Assembly: GCA_030686995.1 (NCBI GenBank)
Contig: CM060696.1
Coordinates: forward strand, 111,038,949 to 111,102,948
DNA: 64,000 nucleotides
Reading direction: 5' to 3'
Source: Artemisia argyi
Lineage: Eukaryota; Streptophyta; Magnoliopsida; Asterales; Asteraceae
In this document: piece by piece, positions 10,244 through 19,345 of the stretch
Layout: each line of letters begins with the position of its first letter
How positions within the stretch are numbered: position 1 is the stretch's first letter
Made by a program: the position numbers and the translations under genes
Notes under the pieces: generated by a model
Databases searched by the model: none
Told to the model about the DNA's origin: nothing
Seen by the model: the letters and a program-made list of their open reading frames with translations, nothing else

Positions 10244-10863
10244 GAAGCAAATTTGTTTTCTTTTCTGATAGGGCTAGGCCATTCTTAATACATAAATCTA
10301 CAAAAATATCTAAGTATTTCAAGTGTGTGCCTATATCATCAGATAAGACTAAAATATCATCAATGTAAACAAAAATAAAATCATATTCTTTAAAAATAAT
10401 ATCAATTTTCCTCTGAAATATTTGAGGAGCATTTTTTAAAACAAAAGGTAAAACTAACCATTCATATTGGCCTTGTGGAGTAGAAAATGCAGTGTATGCT
10501 ATACTATCAGGATGCATTTTTATTTGCCAAAAACCACTCTTACAATCGAATTTAGAAAATATCTTTTTTTTTTCTAGTCCAATTTATCAAACTTTCTTTA
10601 TGTGGTAAAAAATACCCATCAAATATTTTATTTTCATTTAACTTTTTATAGTTTATTACCATCGTTGCTTTGCCTCTTGCTATCTCAGCATGTTTTCTTA
10701 CCAAAAAGGCTAGCGAACTATGGGGGCTATGACTTGGCCTTATTAGTTTACTATTTAAGAGTTCTTTAATTTGTCCTTGAAATTCCTTTTGGTCTTCATG
10801 GTTATATCCCATGGGTTTTACCCTGATTTCTTTATCTTTGTTTTTCATTTCTAGTTTAGCCAT
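10244..10863 (-). pseudogene. EPRV copy B: reverse transcriptase fragment
   Basis: On the minus strand, from MAKLEMKNKDKE at 10863 through PSHSPHSS, CKSGFWQIK, YEWLVLPF and the catalytic YIDDIL (about 10350-10370) to EKKTNLL at the inverted junction. Frameshift near 10565 (poly-T run). RNase H and everything downstream are missing. The template-switch-like join with copy A sits exactly here. Confidence 0.82.
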
Positions 10864-11520
10864 TATCTGGTTTTTATCCCAGAATTTTAGAGCATTATCA
10901 GTATAACAATTATTTAATTTTTCTTTTTATATTTTCTATACTATTATCAAGTTTTCTAAGATTTACTTGATAATCTAAAAGGTTTTCATCTTTTTTATAT
11001 TTTAATAAAAGCTTTCCTCTTTGAAGGATTGGCTTTCCTTTGTATCCTATGTCATCATGTTTTTCTCTTCTTTTAAAATTTATGGGTAGACTTCTCCCAT
11101 AGGCTCAATTCATCCTTTTAACATATATTAAATGATGGCATGGTGTTTTAAATAAAACTTGAAAAGCTACAATATCAAATACAACTTTATTAAAACTTTC
11201 AAGGAAATTTTGTCCTAATAAGACATCTGAACCCGAATCATAAAAATAAAATGTTGGACCTTTAATTAAATAAGATCATATCAGTAACCAATGAATTTTA
11301 ATACCTTTGTTTAACAACGAGACCTCTTTTGAAAAGCTAATTCCTCTGTATGTTTCAAGATCTTGATGGTATTCTTTTGGGTAACATTCAGGTTTACATA
11401 CACAGAGTCCAGCACCACTATCTATATAAGCGGCAAAATGTTCTGATTTATAATATTTATACGTAATCCCCATAGGGATATAAACACTACTACAGCTTGT
11501 CATCTGGGTATACATATTAT
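10864..11520 (-). pseudogene. EPRV copy B: second retropepsin-like region and linker
   Basis: Minus-strand frame with YIDSGAGLCVCK (about 11397-11430), an aspartic-protease D-S-G-A active-site motif followed by hydrophobics. This matches the position of the normal caulimovirid protease just upstream of RT. The DVLLGQNFLERF-type block downstream (about 11180-11240) corresponds to the second conserved protease segment. Stops and frameshifts are present. Confidence 0.68.
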
Positions 11521-12003
11521 CTTATCATTATAATTTATTTTTAAACCATAAGAACTTATTTTGTATGGTTTAACATTTTCTAAAAATGTTAATCCTAACA
11601 TGATTTACAAGGTATCATTTTCGCCTTCATTTTCTATTAGTAACCTTAGAGGAATTTTTTCCTCACCAAACTTGACTATAGTTTCTACTGCCTCTTTTAT
11701 CTCGTGAAATTCTCCATTAAAGTTCGTATAGTGGTGAGGCACATCTAATTTATGTTTTTGTAGTTTCCGACATAGCTTATGACTTATATAGCTTCCATTT
11801 GCTCCTGTATCTACTAATATATTGACATATGTAAACTTTTTTCCATCAAAATATTCACCTTGAATTTTATAATTTTTTATCGTATCTACTTTTGCATTTA
11901 TAAAATTGTCATATCTATTAGAAATAGATAGTTCTCTATTTGAACTACTAGAAACACCTTGATTGGTAAAAGTAAGCTTAGGGATCATTTGGTTTTTTAA
12001 TAA
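11521..12003 (-). pseudogene. EPRV copy B: first retropepsin-like region
   Basis: Contains ILVDTGANGSYISHK (motif at about 11797-11826): a classical retropepsin D-T-G-A site, separate from and upstream of the D-S-G-A site of the next region. A flap/ILG-like segment (MLGLTFLENVKPYKI) follows at about 11560-11605. In copies B and C both motifs are present in the same order, so the duplication is ancestral to these insertions. The catalytic triplet is intact in this copy. Confidence 0.7.
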
Positions 12004-12014
12004 AAGGGGTTTAT

Positions 12015-12767
12015 CCTATAAGTATAAGCTTAAAGATCTAGTATCAATTTCTTCTATTTTAGATAAGGTGGGGACCTGAACTTGGCATACATCATAGAAT
12101 AAAAATGGAAAATCAATAACATCTTTTATGCTAAAATATTTAGAATGATGAGTATTAGAAACAACATATGAGATAGCATAAGTTATCGAATAAGGTCTAT
12201 TTTGTTGTTTAAAGGAATCTCTTCTTTTAAAATCTTTCAATAAGCTTAAAGTTTTATCAAAATCTTTATCTTGTATATGATATGAAATTCTCGGGTATAC
12301 ATTAAATTTTAATTTTCCATATTGTAAATTTCCACTTAAGATGCCAAAGCAGGCTTCTTCTCTATTATGTATTCTATTATCCATAATTGCTAGTTCTATA
12401 GGTGTATCTATTCCTTCTTTGAAGGTTGATTTAATAATAATTTGTATAGCTCCAACATGTACCCATCTTAATGTATTTCTAATTTCGGGCTTTATTTTTT
12501 AAGCTTATTTTGAATATCTTTTTTAGATAATAAATGAATCATGACTTTATTGGAAGTTATGTTTATATCTAAAGCTCTTTCTTGTATATTTAGTCCATAG
12601 TAAAGATGATGGTTTCTAGGACTTATACCTATTTTTTGTAACGTATTTACCTTAAATCCTGCATGATTAGATAAAGAAAAGTTTTCATGTTGTATTTGTT
12701 TTAACTTTTTCTTATCTATCAAAATCTCTTGTTTATATTCTCCAAATTGTTATTATTGAGAATCCAT
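12015..12767 (-). pseudogene. EPRV copy B: movement protein
   Basis: Starts at ATG 12767 and covers the complete 30K-type core (VHIGAIQIIIK, GIDTPIELAIMDNR, YGKLKFNVYPRISYHI, then TYAISYVVSNTHHS), ending near a TAA at about 12015. The order after the coat protein and before the proteases fits caulimovirid polyprotein maps. A frameshift near 12495 and another near 12760 break it. It is the longest movement-protein copy in the window. Confidence 0.78.
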
Positions 12768-12801
12768 TATTGAAATATTATTTGTAATTTGTAAACCTAG
12801 T

Positions 12802-14126
12802 TTATTCATCTTTGGATGAAGTATATTCAGTTTCTGTTATTATAAAAATGCTTTCATTCGAATCAATGTCTTGAAAACTTTTAGTTTGTATAAAATCACC
12901 ATTATCAATTATTTTTTCAATATCCTTATCAATTTCAAAAAACTTTAAGTTTTTATTAAACTTTTCTGGGCATCTATTAGCATAATGTCCTTCTTTGTGA
13001 TAGTAAAAACACTTACAAGTTTTAGGACCTGTTTTTCTCCTAAAGGTGGGTTTGAAAGTGTTTTTATATCCCTTATTTTTAAAATATCTTGGTTTCCTCT
13101 TTCTAAAATATTTCTTTTTATAATGGGTCTTTTTCTTATATTTCTTTTTTATTTTTCCATAATAGTATGAGCTATCGCACCCAATCATAGTTGGCATTTT
13201 AGGATTACCACAACATAATGATGTTCTTTTCTTTAACCCTTTACTCATTTTAGCTAAAATGGCATCCCCACACCATTCACTTAGTTTATCTCTTAAATGT
13301 GTAATTCTTTTTCCTAGGTATCTGTTGTACTAGGTCGATAAGTATCTATTAATTTATTCCCCCAAGGGTCAGGTATTTTGGCAAAAAATATAGGCAAATA
13401 ACTTTTGGTATTTGAGACTTGATTATATATATGATAATAATAATCTTGGAATACACAAATATACATATGTATTTCACACATATCACATAGTTGTAATCTC
13501 AACAAAGCAGTAGAATATTTTTGAACCGTGGCTGTATCTTTAATAATATTTCCCTCGCCACATAATTCTAATCGTAATGCTTCCACAGCTCTAGTAATTA
13601 TATTTGCTATATTATCATCTCTTTCAAATATAATTTTTCTTGTCTCTGGGGTAATATTTTGCCAAAATCTTAAAGCGCTATTTAATAAAGTCCTTTCTAA
13701 AAATCCTTTTAAGATGTCTATATCCATTTTATTTATTGCGACAGTTGTCCTAAGGGTAGTTTCCCATTTATCAATAGCTTCTTCAGTATTGTTAACACAA
13801 TCAAGGTCTAAATATATTCCAAAGGGGTTAATAGGTTCATTTTTCATACTTTCATATGGTTTATATTTTTCGTCTTTTGCTTTATCTCCTTTTTTAATGG
13901 TTGTCTTAATAGCAGCATATCCTTCAGTAGGTCTATTAAATGCATTTGTTACAGTTGTTGAAGTACTAGTACTTGGTATATCGTTCACATTAGGCACATA
14001 ATTTTCTTGCGTAATTTCTCCTTTTAAATTTACAAAATTATCATTGATATCTATTTCTCCTATTTTAGTGACCAAACTATCTATATCTGGTGGTATATAA
14101 TTTTCAAAATCTGAATCCATCCTCAT
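12802..14126 (-). pseudogene. EPRV copy B: coat protein gene
   Basis: Starts at ATG 14126 and is nearly full length, with one frameshift near 13310 and a stop shared by its acidic tail at 12802. The zinc knuckle at about 12975-13020 has lost its second cysteine (CFYYHKEGHYANRC), so RNA binding would be impaired. The N-terminal frame is otherwise clean for 270 codons. Confidence 0.83.
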
Positions 14127-14128
14127 GT

Positions 14129-14441
14129 TTAATAATCTTTATAAACTTTTGGTATTTTAAGAGAAAGGAGTTGTTGAAGTAAACAATCTTGAGTATTAGT
14201 AGAAAAATAAATTGTTTCTTTACTTTTTTCTTTATGACTAGTAGACTTATTTAGCAAAATCTTTAAATTTTCTAATTCTGATAGTATTTTTTTTCTCCGT
14301 AAAAGATAATAGTTTTCTGTAATTCTATCATGACTTTTTCAGTTTTTAAACAATTATCATTTTCATTTTTTAGTTTACTAAAGCTATATTTATCCATTAA
14401 GAAGAATTATAGTGCCAGTCCGTGTCATCATATGTATAATC
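14129..14441 (-). pseudogene. EPRV copy B: small coiled-coil ORF and end of the acidic leader ORF
   Basis: ATG at 14397 on the minus strand leads into the same coiled-coil ORF as in copies A and C, broken by an indel in a T-run near 14290. Upstream about 45 bp of the acidic leader ORF remain; viral homology in this orientation stops at about 14441, where sequence D begins in the opposite direction. Confidence 0.6.
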
Positions 14442-15064
14442 CTAATCCTGACAAAATCAGATACTGGTACGAATTTGGGGCCGTAAACTCAGTTTATCTT
14501 ACACCCCCTAATTTCCCAGAAATATCCAAGATGCCAATGTGGCTACAAAGTTTATTAAAAGAATTTTATAGGAATAATCCTATGATAAATTATAAAGATC
14601 AATTGATACTGAAATTCCTGTCGGCCGAACCAGATTTCCATGAAGAATACAGGTATCCAGCGTACCACTTCATCCAACTAGTAAAAGCTGAAGATAAAGA
14701 AAGAAAAATGGAGACATTTAGAAAGCCATTTCATGGATTTTACCTAGAAGGGATACATATAAGAAGATCTATTGGATTAAGAATAATTTTACAAGCAATG
14801 GAGACAACCCTAAAAAGGGATTTTAGGACACATGGTGGAGAAAGCCTTTTTTCCCCAATAATGATTGCTCCGGCAAGGAGATCACCTCCAAGGGCTATAA
14901 CATACCTCCAACAGAGAATGAAAAGGATTGAAAGAGGTGTAATTAGATCAAGCCCAGATGCTCAAAGAAGATTTTGTGTTCAAAGTAATCACCAAGAAGA
15001 AGGAGGAGAAATATGTCCGGCATGCTCAAAGGGAAAAGAGATAACAATAATCCCTGATGATTAA
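14442..15064 (+). pseudogene. probable last EPRV ORF, C-terminal part (fragment D)
   Basis: An open frame of about 207 codons running to TAA at 15062-15064; the apparent earlier ATG at 14330 lies in antisense coiled-coil sequence and is not a real start. The protein is basic, with blocks such as MPMWLQSLLKEFYRNNP, FHEEYRYPAYHFIQLV and FHGFYLEGIHI, and ends with CPACSKGKE. I do not recognise a family. It is followed within 250 bp by a TATA box and poly(A) signal laid out like a caulimovirid intergenic region, so I infer the C terminus of the virus's last (transactivator/inclusion-body position) ORF. Copy C carries only the N-terminal part of a last ORF. Confidence 0.45.
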
Positions 15065-15600
15065 AGGTATAATTAAAGATTAGTGGTAATCACTAAAAGA
15101 CCAGGCCATGTGAACAAGTAAAAGAAATTTGGAATTATTGATATTATCTAAAAAATGAAGATAGAATTCATGTTCCCAAAGTTTAAAGATACGTATATCT
15201 TTTAAAAGATGACAAAGCTACAAAAAAGATAGATGTCAAGACTCAAGACTAGATGCCAAAAGTGAGGAACCAGGTGTGAAGAGCTGAAGTTATGAGGCTT
15301 AGCTAACTTGTAATATAAATAGTAGACATGTTGTAATAAGAAAGGCGTCGTTCCTTTCATGCAGATGTAAATTACACTTTCATGTTTCCATCTTTCTCAT
15401 GCAACTTTCATATCAACTTTGTACTATTTTTCACTATGAATAAATAAAAGTCTTTACTTTCCTTATAATTCCCTGGAGTTATACATTTTGTTGGGGTTAT
15501 TTTACTCTTATCCAAAAGATATCTCCAATTGGATCAATATTTGTCTACCGTACGCCTACTGTAGGAAACGAAATTAGGATGTGCTGAATATTATTGAAGG
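15065..15600 (+). promoter_or_regulatory. EPRV intergenic region: pregenomic RNA promoter and polyadenylation signal
   Basis: No ORF. TATA-like ATATAAAT at 15313-15320 and overlapping AATAAA signals at 15439-15448 about 125 bp downstream. A poly(A) signal just inside the transcribed region is the caulimovirid arrangement: bypassed on the first pass and used on the second, giving terminally redundant pregenomic RNA. A leader-like stretch follows. TGACA/TGTCA-type sites at about 15207-15240 could bind bZIP factors. Inference from layout. Confidence 0.48.
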
Positions 15601-16070
15601 AGCCATAAAAGAAGTCACCTATCTCACAAGGATAGGTTGGGGTTGAAATACCATATTAAGAAGTCTAATGGTGTAACCCGGTAATATTTTGATCAAAGAG
15701 GCAGACAGATACGGAAGCGTGTTGGACGCATCTTTTAGGTAATTTTAAAACAATCTTAACTAGTGTTATAATTTTTGGTTATTATAAGGATTGTTCTCTT
15801 AAAAACAAAATTTTTTAAAGGTTATTTAATTTAAGCTTAAAATTTTAGATTACATATTAAAAATAAAATAAAATAAAAAATGATAAAAGTTAAACATTTA
15901 ATAATCGTTCGGTTTGATAGCTTTGTAATTACTTTATGATTTTTATATAATTGCTTTATGATTTTTAGTATGATGTTTGTACTATTTATATATGCTCTTA
16001 TATGTGTTTAAACTTTAAATTTAAGAATTTAATTATGTGGAATATTGTTATAGTCTCTGTTAACGAATTT

Positions 16071-16105
<35 letters not shown>

Positions 16106-16170
16106 CGTGTAAATTTACAAAACCTAAAACTAAAGTTATAAATTTCGCTACTTTACAACACAAAATTATA
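15601..16170. other. AT-rich gene-free stretch with (TAA)n microsatellite
   Basis: No ORF or element boundary recognised. A run of about twelve TAA units lies at 16069-16104. The left part may still be EPRV leader; the right part borders the Elongator-like fragment. Confidence 0.5.
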
Positions 16171-16423
16171 TTATCTATAAGTGAAAGACATAACAACATT
16201 ACAACAACCTTTCCCTGCTGCAAGAATCAAAGATAACAAATCATCCAACTTCCTCACATCTCTCGACAAACCAACATTCGCTAAACCTTGCATTGACACA
16301 TTTTTCACCACTCCACGCTCCTTAAGCCATCCCTTCCACCCCAATGGATCCGTATAACAATCCACAACCCTCAACCTGTCCCAACATTTCACTTAATTCC
16401 ACACTATACACAATTCATTCATC

Positions 16424-16464
<41 letters not shown>

Positions 16465-16794
16465 TCGTGCGATTTCCCGACATCGATTCCTCAGCTTTTC
16501 AGCAACTCCAATGTAAACAAAGGACTTCTAGTAAATGTCACAATCACAATACCTCTGAAACAAATATAAAAAACATTAATTTAAATATAAAATAAAATAG
16601 ACAGTGAATAAAATGTTGTGGGTTTACTTTGATTGGGATTTATTGGATGAGATGTAGGATGAGAGCTGAGTGAAAATGTAATTGAAGACGGTAGGACCAA
16701 ACTGAGAGTTAAGGGAGTCGTTAATTGTGAGAGATGCAGCGTGTTCGCCGTCAGCTTTTCTGTCGCGTAAGACTCTGCAAGCGGCGTCTGCCAT
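16171..16794 (-). pseudogene. Elongator complex protein 5 (ELP5)-like gene fragment
   Basis: Minus strand. Exon 1 (16794-16628) starts MADAACRVLRDRKADGEH and ends in SSNKSQSK; a 73 bp GT-AG intron (16627-16555) keeps the frame into exon 2, which reads GIVIVTFTRSPLFTLELLKS. A TGA at 16493-16491 stands where a CGA (Arg) codon is expected. A long T-run follows, then DRLRVVDCYTDPLGWKGWL and RDVRKLDDLLSLILAAGKG. This order resembles, from memory, the N-terminal third of plant ELP5, a RecA-like subunit of the Elongator ELP4-5-6 ring acting in tRNA wobble-uridine modification. The remaining two thirds are absent. Nonsense codon and truncation indicate a pseudogene; the family call rests on motif memory, not a search. 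Confidence 0.55.
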
Positions 16795-17165
16795 TGTTGG
16801 ATGGTCGAAGATTTTTTTAGTTAAGGTTTATGGTTTAACTTAGACTGGGGGAACAAGATTCTCAAAAAGCGTATGTGTTTAGCTTATTTTGATAAACCTT
16901 ATTCAATTATTAATCTTTATCATTTTTTCTATACTAGAAAAACTTTATATTCACCCGTACGGACAGAAACCAAGTCGAATAGAAGAACCGAACTGAACCG
17001 AACTTTATTAGGTTAAGTTTATGGTTTTGGTTCGGTTTGTTCGGGCCAAAAAGAAAAACCACACCTAAATCATCTAAACCGAGTCGAATTGATCAACCGA
17101 CACAAAATTTAAACTGACTGAGTTACATCGGTTCAGTTCTCGGTCTACATCCTTCAATAAAAATT
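16795..17165. other. upstream flank of the ELP5-like fragment; degenerate CGGTT-rich sequence
   Basis: No ORF. The first about 100 bp would be the 5' flank of the minus-strand ELP5-like gene. At 16970-17150 there are many degenerate copies of CGAAC/GGTTCGG words on both strands, a simple-repeat-derived pattern common in plants. Confidence 0.4.
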
Positions 17166-17507
17166 TTAATGGTAAAACCATCCTCCCATTAGACCTCCTC
17201 TCCACCATCCAGCATGACCCACATTTCCGCAGGCAGAATATATGACAGAAAACAAGTAAAGTAGGGGCAAGTTCAACTTAACACAAGCAAGGATAAAGGC
17301 ATTAAACCTTTGATATTCCAACGGATGTACTTGGGTAAAACCAATGTCATAATGACGATATATTTCAAAATAGAAAGGATGTAGTTGAAGTATAACGTTA
17401 CAATCCCAAGCTATTTCAGATAGAACGCGTAACACCAAGTGATGTTGGTCGATCATCCCTCTCATGCTGTTTAGGCACTTAAGGCGAATATGGCTCAATC
17501 TACCCAT
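17166..17507 (-). pseudogene. Gypsy-type transposon gag-like fragment
   Basis: A 113-codon frame whose middle (PFYFEIYRHYDIGFTQVHP, then ORF residues LEYQRFNAFILACVKL) resembles the plant 'putative gypsy-type transposon' domain (Transposase_28), in which a short helical block follows a hydrophobic Y-x-x-Y/F segment. No other part of an element is visible and both ends are ragged. Family call tentative. Confidence 0.35.
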
Positions 17508-17607
17508 GATCGGGCAAAAACTTCTTAAATTCGGGAGGTTTTACCTAAGTAGGGTTATCAGCAGCATAATTATTCTCAGAAAACATTTAAAAATCCAATA
17601 GGAGGAA

Positions 17608-17611
<4 letters not shown>

Positions 17612-17699
<88 letters not shown>

Positions 17700-17882
17700 T
17701 AAGGATCAAATAAGAAGAATAATTAAAATAAGAATGATAAGAAGTAATCACAACCACATATTTCATATGCACCTACAAATGTGGATGCATCTTCCTTCAA
17801 ATTTTTCCTCCTAATTTGAAATGTGTGGCTAGAATTACTTCTTATCATTCTTATTTTAATTATTCTTCTTACTTGATTCCTT

Positions 17883-17960
<78 letters not shown>
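17612..17960. mobile_element. foldback (MITE-like) element bracketed by (TA)n tracts
   Basis: Two long (TA)n tracts (about 17612-17675 and 17886-17957) flank inverted copies of about 60 bp: the left arm near 17700-17765 (ATAAGAAGAATAATT start) and the right arm near 17813-17872 (AATTATTCTTCTTA end), with about 50 bp between. The right tract runs into (CA)n. The pair could extrude or transcribe as a stem-loop. MITE class unassigned; TA tracts obscure target duplications. Confidence 0.6.
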
Positions 17961-17973
<13 letters not shown>

Positions 17974-18199
17974 AAACAAAGGACTTGTCTTAAAAGAAGA
18001 AGGAACAAATTCGCCATCTTCTTATAAAAACCTTGGTAAAAAAAAAAAAAAAAAAAAAAGCCTTCAAAGGTAGAAAACCGTTGGCGGTTTTAGAGTAGAG
18101 AAAATGGAGCATTTGTAGAGACAAGTAAAAGTTACAAGTTAAAAGCATAACTTCTTACCCTCTCACGCGTTAGTTATAAAAGGGTAAAAATAAATACTA
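17961..18199. other. short gene-free stretch with poly(A)
   Basis: Contains a 20 bp A-run at about 18040-18059. Nothing else recognised before GC-richer organelle-derived sequence begins near 18200. Confidence 0.4.
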
Positions 18200-18367
18200 T
18201 TGGGAAACAGGGGGCCACGACCCATTGGGCCAGCACACCCAAGTCACGCGTGTGCCGCTCACAACCCGATAAAACGCGCATGTAGTCAATATCAGGATGA
18301 CGTCAAGCACAGTCGAATTGACATGCCTGAACCCGCCGAAAATATCGAAATGGTGACATTAGAAATC

Positions 18368-18412
18368 TTTCTGGTCAGTAATGGAAGCAATCGTCCCTAC
18401 CGTCGTAAAATA
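18368..18412 (+). pseudogene. nad7: mitochondrial nad7 exon fragment
   Basis: Fifteen codons read FLVSNGSNRPYRRKI, the near-C-terminal motif of plant mitochondrial NADH dehydrogenase subunit 7 (complex I 49 kDa subunit), recognised from memory. Flanking codons do not fit nad7, so it is probably an exon piece beside intron or recombined sequence. Non-functional in the nucleus. Confidence 0.65.
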
Positions 18413-18771
18413 ATCGCTCAGTAAGCCAATGGCTCAACGGTTCTCACCACCCTCCTCTGGCGTAAACACCGTTTGCTGCGCTGCGCTAATCAGACGCGAG
18501 CCCCTCCTCGGGCGGATTACTCCTTTTGCTCCTCAGTCTACGGGGTATGTGAGCTCTTAGGGAAGATCAGCTTGATACTTAGGCCCCTTCTTCCCTTCCC
18601 TAATAAAAGAGTCCACCGCTTGCCTTAGTAGTCTCAAATAAGGCGTGTGGGCCTGCCCCTTTCATTAAGGGTCAAGGGAATAATGTAGTTCAGTCTTCTC
18701 TTCTTTTTATTCTTTTTTTTACAGGGGTGTAAAGATCAGGGCAAGAAGAATAAAAGGAGAGCAAAGTGCCA

Positions 18772-18930
18772 ATGGCGCGCGAAGCGCATGCGAAACGGGC
18801 ACGAAGAAAAGGAAGGAAGTTTAGAGGAGAAGCGGACGGTCTCTGGATTGATTTCTACTGGAAAGGCATAAGAGCCGTTACCTATTGCCTGTGTGGTCTT
18901 ATGTGGAATTACCCAATGAATGTCGCCTAA
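18772..18930 (+). other. small ORF in the mitochondrial insertion (52 aa)
   Basis: ATG at 18772 to TAA at 18928-18930. The N terminus is strongly basic (AKRARRKGRKFRGE), the C terminus hydrophobic (YCLCGLMWNYPMN). Not recognised; may be a chance ORF in GC-rich organelle DNA. Confidence 0.25.
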
Positions 18931-19003
18931 CGCCGCGACGGGGATCCTCTAGTCGAGTAAGAGAACTGAAAGTTTCAGGCCAGTAAAGTCCATTAGTGGA
19001 GGA

Positions 19004-19345
19004 GTGAACCCGAAGATTCGTCAATCAACACACATGATACAAGCGAGGGGGAGTCCGGCCCCGGTGGTACCTATCCTGGAACCATTGATTTCAAATCAAG
19101 TACGGGACGACATCCTATATCAAAGGTATCTTCTCCTCGATTTGGGGGCAGGGGATCCTGGCAATTTAGAGAGCCTGGTGAATATCATCTCCACCCAGGC
19201 AGAGATAGAGCGCAGGATTGAACGGGCCTTGCTAGAAGACGGCTGGAGCGCTCTTTCCAATCTAGCGCACTACACGAATATTCGTGGGTCATGGGTGATC
19301 ATTGGCCCGATGCTTTGGGCGAAACCTATTCCCAGGGTGTGACGG
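19004..19345 (+). other. chimeric ORF of mitochondrial origin ending in antisense 18S rRNA
   Basis: An open frame of about 112 codons from a GTG (next ATG a few codons on) to TGA at about 19340. The first about 90 codons look protein-like (an amphipathic TQAEIERRIERALLEDGW segment). The last about 18 codons (WVIIGPMLWAKPIP) are encoded by the reverse complement of mitochondrial 18S rRNA. Such gene-to-gene fusions are typical of recombined plant mitochondrial DNA. In the nucleus it is probably silent. Function unknown. Confidence 0.4.
19286..19345 (-). rRNA. rrn18: mitochondrial 18S rRNA 3' fragment (left of the insertion)
   Basis: The 60 bp before the retrotransposon match, in antisense, the conserved region near the 3' end of small-subunit rRNA (reverse complement includes CCGTCACACCCTGGGAATAG). 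The match continues after the element at 26986, so one rRNA gene piece was split by the insertion. Plant mitochondrial rather than plastid type, from the words around GCGAAACC and TTCCCAGGGTG. Confidence 0.75.

Larger units (their letters stand above)
7643..14441. repeat. tail-to-tail inverted repeat of two endogenous pararetrovirus copies
   Basis: Copy A (+, 7643-10243) and copy B (-, 10244-14441) are the same virus in opposite orientation, meeting inside the RT gene. Copy A stops in RT at about 10243 and copy B starts about 150-170 bp further along the viral map, so the spacer of the repeat is short. Arms of about 2.6 kb can pair, apart from a roughly 1.5 kb loop where copy A lacks the protease region. 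Read-through RNA would fold into a very long hairpin. Confidence 0.88.
18200..19345. other. nuclear insertion of mitochondrial DNA (NUMT), left part
   Basis: Base composition jumps to higher GC without AT-rich plant intergenic character. Recognisable landmarks are a fragment of mitochondrial nad7 (18368-18412) and, at the right end, antisense mitochondrial 18S rRNA (about 19286-19345), which resumes after the retrotransposon at 26986. These genes are not adjacent in a simple way, so the source was rearranged mitochondrial DNA, or several pieces were joined during insertion. Sequence between landmarks (for example around 18430-18760) is organelle-like but unassigned. Confidence 0.72.

Noticed and set aside
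13528..14001. 157-codon plus-strand frame with hydrophobic, membrane-like composition (twins at 8147-8620 and 42402-42866 on the other strand)
   Set aside because: Exact shadow of the coat protein gene in all three EPRV copies; hydrophobicity follows from AT-rich antisense codons.
14330..14441. Upstream part of a plus-strand frame that continues to 15064
   Set aside because: It is antisense to the EPRV coiled-coil ORF; the real viral-like coding part starts only after the inverted join near 14441.
17587..18073. Frames encoding long Ile-Tyr repeats (also near 42889-43184, 47589-47917 and 57683-58006)
   Set aside because: Translations of (TA)n microsatellites, not proteins.
18200..18424. 74-codon frame spanning the nad7 motif, as a gene
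   Set aside because: Only fifteen codons match nad7; the rest is rearranged organelle DNA.
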